DNA of 10,568 nucleotides from Bacteroidales bacterium. GTDB lineage: Bacteria; Bacteroidota; Bacteroidia; Bacteroidales; F082. The position numbers and the translations under genes are program-made. The stretch covers positions 1 through 10,568 of the forward strand of contig JAFRRE010000144.1 of the NCBI GenBank assembly GCA_017428285.1. The letters are read 5' to 3'. Position 1 is the stretch's first letter; every line of letters begins with the position of its first letter. Positions 7,410 to 10,568 of this stretch are shown one piece after another. Below the pieces are notes generated by a model. It did no database searches and had not been told where the DNA came from. It worked only from the letters and a program-made list of their open reading frames with translations.

Positions 7410-9373
7410 TTTGAGCCTCCTTTCTTATTTAGTTCTTCAATCAGGTAATGCAAGTAAAGCAAGGCACCCACGCTTGTCGACTGCGAAATACAGCCACGTG
7501 CCTCAAAGGGCGGGTTGCCGTCATAAATCTCAGACACCGTACCAATACCGTTCTCCTTAATGGCTTCTTCAAAACCATTATACAAATCTTCAAGATAGGG
7601 CAGTGATGTCTTTCCAAACAGTTTCACCGACAAGTCGGCATAGAACATAATCAGCCAAGGGAATGTCGAGCCGTTGTGGTAGGCACGTTCTCGTTCGCTG
7701 TGACTACCAATGCTAATGCCCTTGTAGTTCTCATCGTTGGGCGACAGCGAACGTATGCCTCGTGTCGTCAACAATTCGGAATGGGCAATGTCGAAGGCGC
7801 GTTTCTGCATCGTCTCCGTCATCGGAGTGCAAGGCAAAGCGGCAGCCAGCATCATATTAGGTCTTACCTGCTCATTTTTCTCGTTGCTGTTCACATAGTC
7901 ATAGAAGCCATTGGTCTTTTTATTATAGAAGGTGTCGACAAATGAGGTCTTCACCTTGTCGGCCAAGGCTTGCCATTTCTTCAGTAGCGGGCTCTTCGGT
8001 TCGGCTTCCTTGAGCAGTTCCACACCATAGCACAATGCATTATACCAAAGTGCATTGACTTCAATTGCCAAGCCTGTGCGTGGTGTCCAAGGTTTGCCTT
8101 GGGCAAAAACATTCATCCAAGTCAGAGCCAAGTCACGATTGCCTGCATAGAGCAAACCGTTGTCGAGCGTATGCACATTGAAGTCGGTACCCGTAATAAA
8201 ACTCTCCAATATTGTCGTCAAAGGTTTCTTGTATTTCTTCCAGATATCCTTCTTGTCCTTGCCAAGCATCTTCTCGTAGAGTTGCAGCACATAGAAAAAC
8301 CACAGGGGTGAATCGACCGCTGTGAAATACAGGCTCTTCTGGTAGTAACGGTGCGGGAAGAAGGGACCTTGCATCCTTGAAACCAAGTAATCCAATGCGT
8401 CCTTGAAGGTCTTCTCGTCGCCTTGTGCCAAAGTAATGCCTGGCAAAGCGAGGAAGGTGTCGCGGCTACATGAACCAAACCACGGGAATCCCGCCCAAAG
8501 TCGAGTGCCTTGATCATCGTGAATGATGAATTGGTCGGCGGCCTTCACAAGACACTCCTCATAGCTATGCTGAGGCAACAGTCTCTTGACCTCCGCCTCA
8601 CACTGACGCTTGATGGACGCAGGGCTTTCTTCCTTGAGACTCACCGAGAGAATTACCGTGTCACCTTGTTTCATCTGCAACTCGAAGAAACCCGGCACAA
8701 ACTGATCCTCAGCGGCTTCATAGCCACGCTCTTGTTCGCGGATATAGAACATATTATAATACCAATGAGGCACATGAGTGTATTGCGCAGCCTTTGAAAA
8801 TTGCAGGTACAGTCTTGAATAGTCTTTATAGAGCTGCCAAGAAGCACCATTTTTCACCAATTCAACCTTGCGGCTGGCCTCATGGTTCTCGTGGGTCAGC
8901 ATGTGGACATTGCGGAAGGCCAAGAAAGGCAGCACACGCAAGGTGATGGGCACCACGGCTTCGCGAAGCGTGTAGCGCACAAAGAGTCGTGCCTCAGTGG
9001 AGGAGAAAATCAGCTCCTTGTCCAACACCACATTGCCGATGCGATAGGTTAGCTTCGGCATAGGGTCGGCAGTGAAGTCACGGAGGTATTTATGCCCACG
9101 CGGAGCAAAGACACCATTGGGGTACATGTGTACGCCAAGGTGGAATTCCTCCTTATTCTCGATGATGGTCTCATCAAGGCTCGACAGCAAAACATGGTTG
9201 TTGTTGTCCAGTTGCGGTTGAGGAACCACCAAGAGACCGTGGTACTTTCGCGTGTTACAGCCAATCACCGTGGTAGCAAGGAACGCACCTAAAGCGTTGG
9301 AACGCAACACTTCACGGTTGAGCGTAAACTCTAGATTGACCAGTTTTTTCTTATCCCAGGAAATGTAACTCAT
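7406..9373 (-). CDS. Glycogen debranching enzyme (amylo-alpha-1,6-glucosidase, GH133-type), 655 aa
   Basis: The enzyme would hydrolyse alpha-1,6 branch stubs of glycogen, complementing the phosphorylase. Residues ~15-260 form the bacterial/archaeal beta-sandwich N-domain (GCNTRKYHGLLV at 38-49, LSSLDETI at 63-70). Residues ~275-650 form the (alpha/alpha)6 barrel, with the family signatures GFPWFGSCSRDTFLALPG (295-312; D305 probably in the active site), VDSPLWFF (353-360), GLAIEVNALWYNAL (434-447), RPNMMLAAALP (504-514), RERAYHNGSTFPWLI (561-575) and GTVSEIYDGNPP (611-622). It lacks the N-terminal transferase module of eukaryotic debranching enzymes. The length is normal for the bacterial type and there is no signal peptide. 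The tail motif reads RGCISQSTSVGALL where many relatives have AQAWSVAE. It is the first gene of the operon, about 30 bases downstream of the predicted start site from the TATCTTTG promoter. The start at 9371-9373 is preceded by an A-rich stretch. Confidence 0.93.
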   Translation of the reverse strand: MSYISWDKKKLVNLEFTLNREVLRSNALGAFLATTVIGCNTRKYHGLLVVPQPQLDNNNHVLLSSLDETIIENKEEFHLGVHMYPNGVFAPRGHKYLRDFTADPMPKLTYRIGNVVLDKELIFSSTEARLFVRYTLREAVVPITLRVLPFLAFRNVHMLTHENHEASRKVELVKNGASWQLYKDYSRLYLQFSKAAQYTHVPHWYYNMFYIREQERGYEAAEDQFVPGFFELQMKQGDTVILSVSLKEESPASIKRQCEAEVKRLLPQHSYEECLVKAADQFIIHDDQGTRLWAGFPWFGSCSRDTFLALPGITLAQGDEKTFKDALDYLVSRMQGPFFPHRYYQKSLYFTAVDSPLWFFYVLQLYEKMLGKDKKDIWKKYKKPLTTILESFITGTDFNVHTLDNGLLYAGNRDLALTWMNVFAQGKPWTPRTGLAIEVNALWYNALCYGVELLKEAEPKSPLLKKWQALADKVKTSFVDTFYNKKTNGFYDYVNSNEKNEQVRPNMMLAAALPCTPMTETMQKRAFDIAHSELLTTRGIRSLSPNDENYKGISIGSHSERERAYHNGSTFPWLIMFYADLSVKLFGKTSLPYLEDLYNGFEEAIKENGIGTVSEIYDGNPPFEARGCISQSTSVGALLYLHYLIEELNKKGGSK

Positions 9374-9409
9374 ATATCTTATTTCAAAATTTGCATAAAA
9401 AACCGACTA

Positions 9410-9437
9410 CAAAGATAATGTTTTTACTTTTCGCCAA
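9410..9437 (-). promoter_or_regulatory. Probable promoter of the glycogen operon
   Basis: On the minus strand, TATCTTTG (9417 down to 9410) matches the Bacteroidetes -7 consensus TAnnTTTG. A TTG (9437-9435), 17 bp upstream, is a plausible -33 element, slightly closer than the usual 19-21 bp. Transcription would start near 9403, leaving a leader of about 30 bases. No other convincing promoter was found within the four-gene unit; the nearest is TACCTTTTG at 4846-4838, which has an extra spacer base. Confidence 0.65.
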
Positions 9438-9455
9438 GAAAAAAATAACATTTTT

Positions 9456-9463
9456 TATCTTTG
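9456..9463 (+). promoter_or_regulatory. Probable -7 element for the M3 peptidase gene
   Basis: TATCTTTG matches the TAnnTTTG consensus and lies 53 bp before the peptidase start codon, giving a predicted leader of about 45 bases. I see no clear TTG-type -33 box at 19-21 bp upstream; the region there is A- and T-rich. The box is the mirror image of the operon's -7 element, so CAAAGATAA (9410-9418) and TTATCTTTG (9455-9463) form an inverted pair. Confidence 0.6.
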
Positions 9464-9516
9464 CAGCGCAGAAATCGAAGATAAAACGGAGTTAAATCAC
9501 ACCAAATTTCTATACA

Positions 9517-10568
9517 ATGACCAAAAAACTCATCAACATGATTGCTTTAAGCGTCATCACATTGGCTTCGTGCACCTCCAAGCCAGAACAAAAACCCGAG
9601 GCCGAGAGCCCGAATCCCTTCCTCACCGAATACACGACACCCTTCCAAGTGCCGCCATTCGACCAAATCAAGAACGAACACTACCTGCCTGCCTTTGAGG
9701 CTGGCATAGCTGAGCAACAGGCTGAGATTGAGGCTATCGCCAACAACACTGAGCCTGCCACTTTCAAGAACACTATCCTACCTTATGACAAGTCGGGGCA
9801 GACTTTGAGTCGCGTCAGTAACGTGTTCTTCAACCTCAATGAATGCCTCACCAATGATGAGATGGTTGCCATCGCCGAGCAGGTGTTGCCCATGCTCTCA
9901 AAACACAGCGACGCCATCATGATGAACCCGAAACTCTTCGAGCGCATCGACTATGTGTTTCAGCACTGCGAGGAGATGGAGCTTGATGACCAACAGATTC
10001 GTGTGGTGAAGAAATACCACGAAGACTTCATGCGTCATGGCGCTGGTCTGCCCGCCGACAAGCAAGCAGAACTGAGCCAAATCAATGAGCAACTCTCCAC
10101 CTTAAGCTTGCAATTCGGCAACAACCTGCTAAAAGAGAATAGCGGCTACAAGCTCATCATCGAAGATGAGAAAGACCTCGCGGGTCTGCCCCAAACCAGC
10201 ATTGATGCCGCCGCCGAGCAAGCCAAAGCCGAAGGTATGGAAGGCAAGTGGGTGTTCACGCTCTCGAAGCCCAGCCTTATTCCTTTCTTGCAATTCGCCG
10301 ACAACTACAAGTTGCGCAAGGAAATGTACGATGCCTATTACAATCGCGGCGACAACAACAACGAGTACGACAACAAGGCTCTTATCAAGCAAATGCTGGA
10401 ATTGAGACTAAAGAAGGCACAACTCTTTGGCTACGAAAACTTTGCTGACTATGTATTGGCTGTCAACATGGCTCATGATTCCAAGACCGTTGACAAGTTC
10501 CTCATTGACATCTTCAAACCTGCACAAGATCTGGCCAAAAAGGAACTGGCCGAGATGCAGGAAATCCG
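9517..10568 (+). CDS. dcp: Peptidyl-dipeptidase Dcp-like M3 metallopeptidase, lipoprotein (partial at right edge)
   Basis: The first 350 codons of an M3-family zinc peptidase are present, about half the usual ~690-710 residues. The zinc site HEXXH lies in the missing C-terminal part, so catalysis cannot be checked here. The start (9517-9519) opens a lipoprotein signal MTKKLINMIALSVITLASC: basic residues, hydrophobic core, lipobox L-A-S-C with C19 as the lipidated residue. The next residues (TSKPEQKPEAE) form an acidic, proline-rich tether without the paired acidic residues right after the Cys expected of a clear surface-export signal, so a periplasm-facing anchor is the simpler guess. The mature part begins NPFLTEYTTPFQVPPFDQIK and continues with the helical N-domain typical of Dcp/oligopeptidase A (for example NEHYLPAFEAGIAEQ and, later, RKEMYDAYYNRGDNNNEYDN). 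Dcp enzymes remove C-terminal dipeptides from peptides. It is divergently transcribed from the glycogen operon, with no evident functional link. Confidence 0.88.
   Translation, partial: MTKKLINMIALSVITLASCTSKPEQKPEAESPNPFLTEYTTPFQVPPFDQIKNEHYLPAFEAGIAEQQAEIEAIANNTEPATFKNTILPYDKSGQTLSRVSNVFFNLNECLTNDEMVAIAEQVLPMLSKHSDAIMMNPKLFERIDYVFQHCEEMELDDQQIRVVKKYHEDFMRHGAGLPADKQAELSQINEQLSTLSLQFGNNLLKENSGYKLIIEDEKDLAGLPQTSIDAAAEQAKAEGMEGKWVFTLSKPSLIPFLQFADNYKLRKEMYDAYYNRGDNNNEYDNKALIKQMLELRLKKAQLFGYENFADYVLAVNMAHDSKTVDKFLIDIFKPAQDLAKKELAEMQEI

Overview
The window looks like chromosomal DNA from a Bacteroidales bacterium, probably Prevotellaceae-like; the genus call is an inference. The evidence is: A-rich regions upstream of start codons in place of clear Shine-Dalgarno sites; -7 elements of the Bacteroidetes type (TAnnTTTG, here TATCTTTG twice); a bacterial GT3 glycogen synthase fused to an alpha-glucan phosphorylase; and a secreted-protein N-terminus of a kind common in this order.

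Layout: (1) 1-266, minus strand: the N-terminus of a secreted protein that runs off the left edge. (2) 267-488: its AT-rich upstream region, with a CG-rich block, a 12-bp palindrome and a small hairpin. (3) 486-522: a strong intrinsic terminator that closes the operon to its right. (4) 537-9373, minus strand: a four-gene glycogen operon. In transcription order it encodes a debranching enzyme (GH133-type), a GT4 glycosyltransferase (joined to the first gene by an ATGA overlap), a GH57 amylase-family enzyme, and a 1408-residue fusion of GT3 glycogen synthase with alpha-glucan phosphorylase. A 139-bp gap before the fusion gene holds a large imperfect inverted repeat built from degenerate ~7-bp words. 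(5) 9374-9516: a divergent promoter region with two identical, oppositely oriented TATCTTTG boxes. (6) 9517-10568, plus strand: the N-terminal half of a lipoprotein M3-family peptidase (Dcp-like), cut by the right edge.

Together the four minus-strand genes can make and break an intracellular alpha-1,4/1,6-glucan. The GT3 half (and perhaps the GT4 enzyme) would extend chains from a sugar nucleotide. The phosphorylase half would release glucose-1-phosphate. The debranching enzyme would remove alpha-1,6 stubs, and the GH57 enzyme would cut or rearrange alpha-1,4 chains. None of the four has a signal peptide, so the polymer is expected to be cytoplasmic. No GH13 branching enzyme and no ADP-glucose pyrophosphorylase gene lies in the window. 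I see no mobile element, CRISPR array, tRNA or rRNA. The most unusual items are the single-chain synthase/phosphorylase and the repeat structure in front of its gene; the enzyme families themselves are known.
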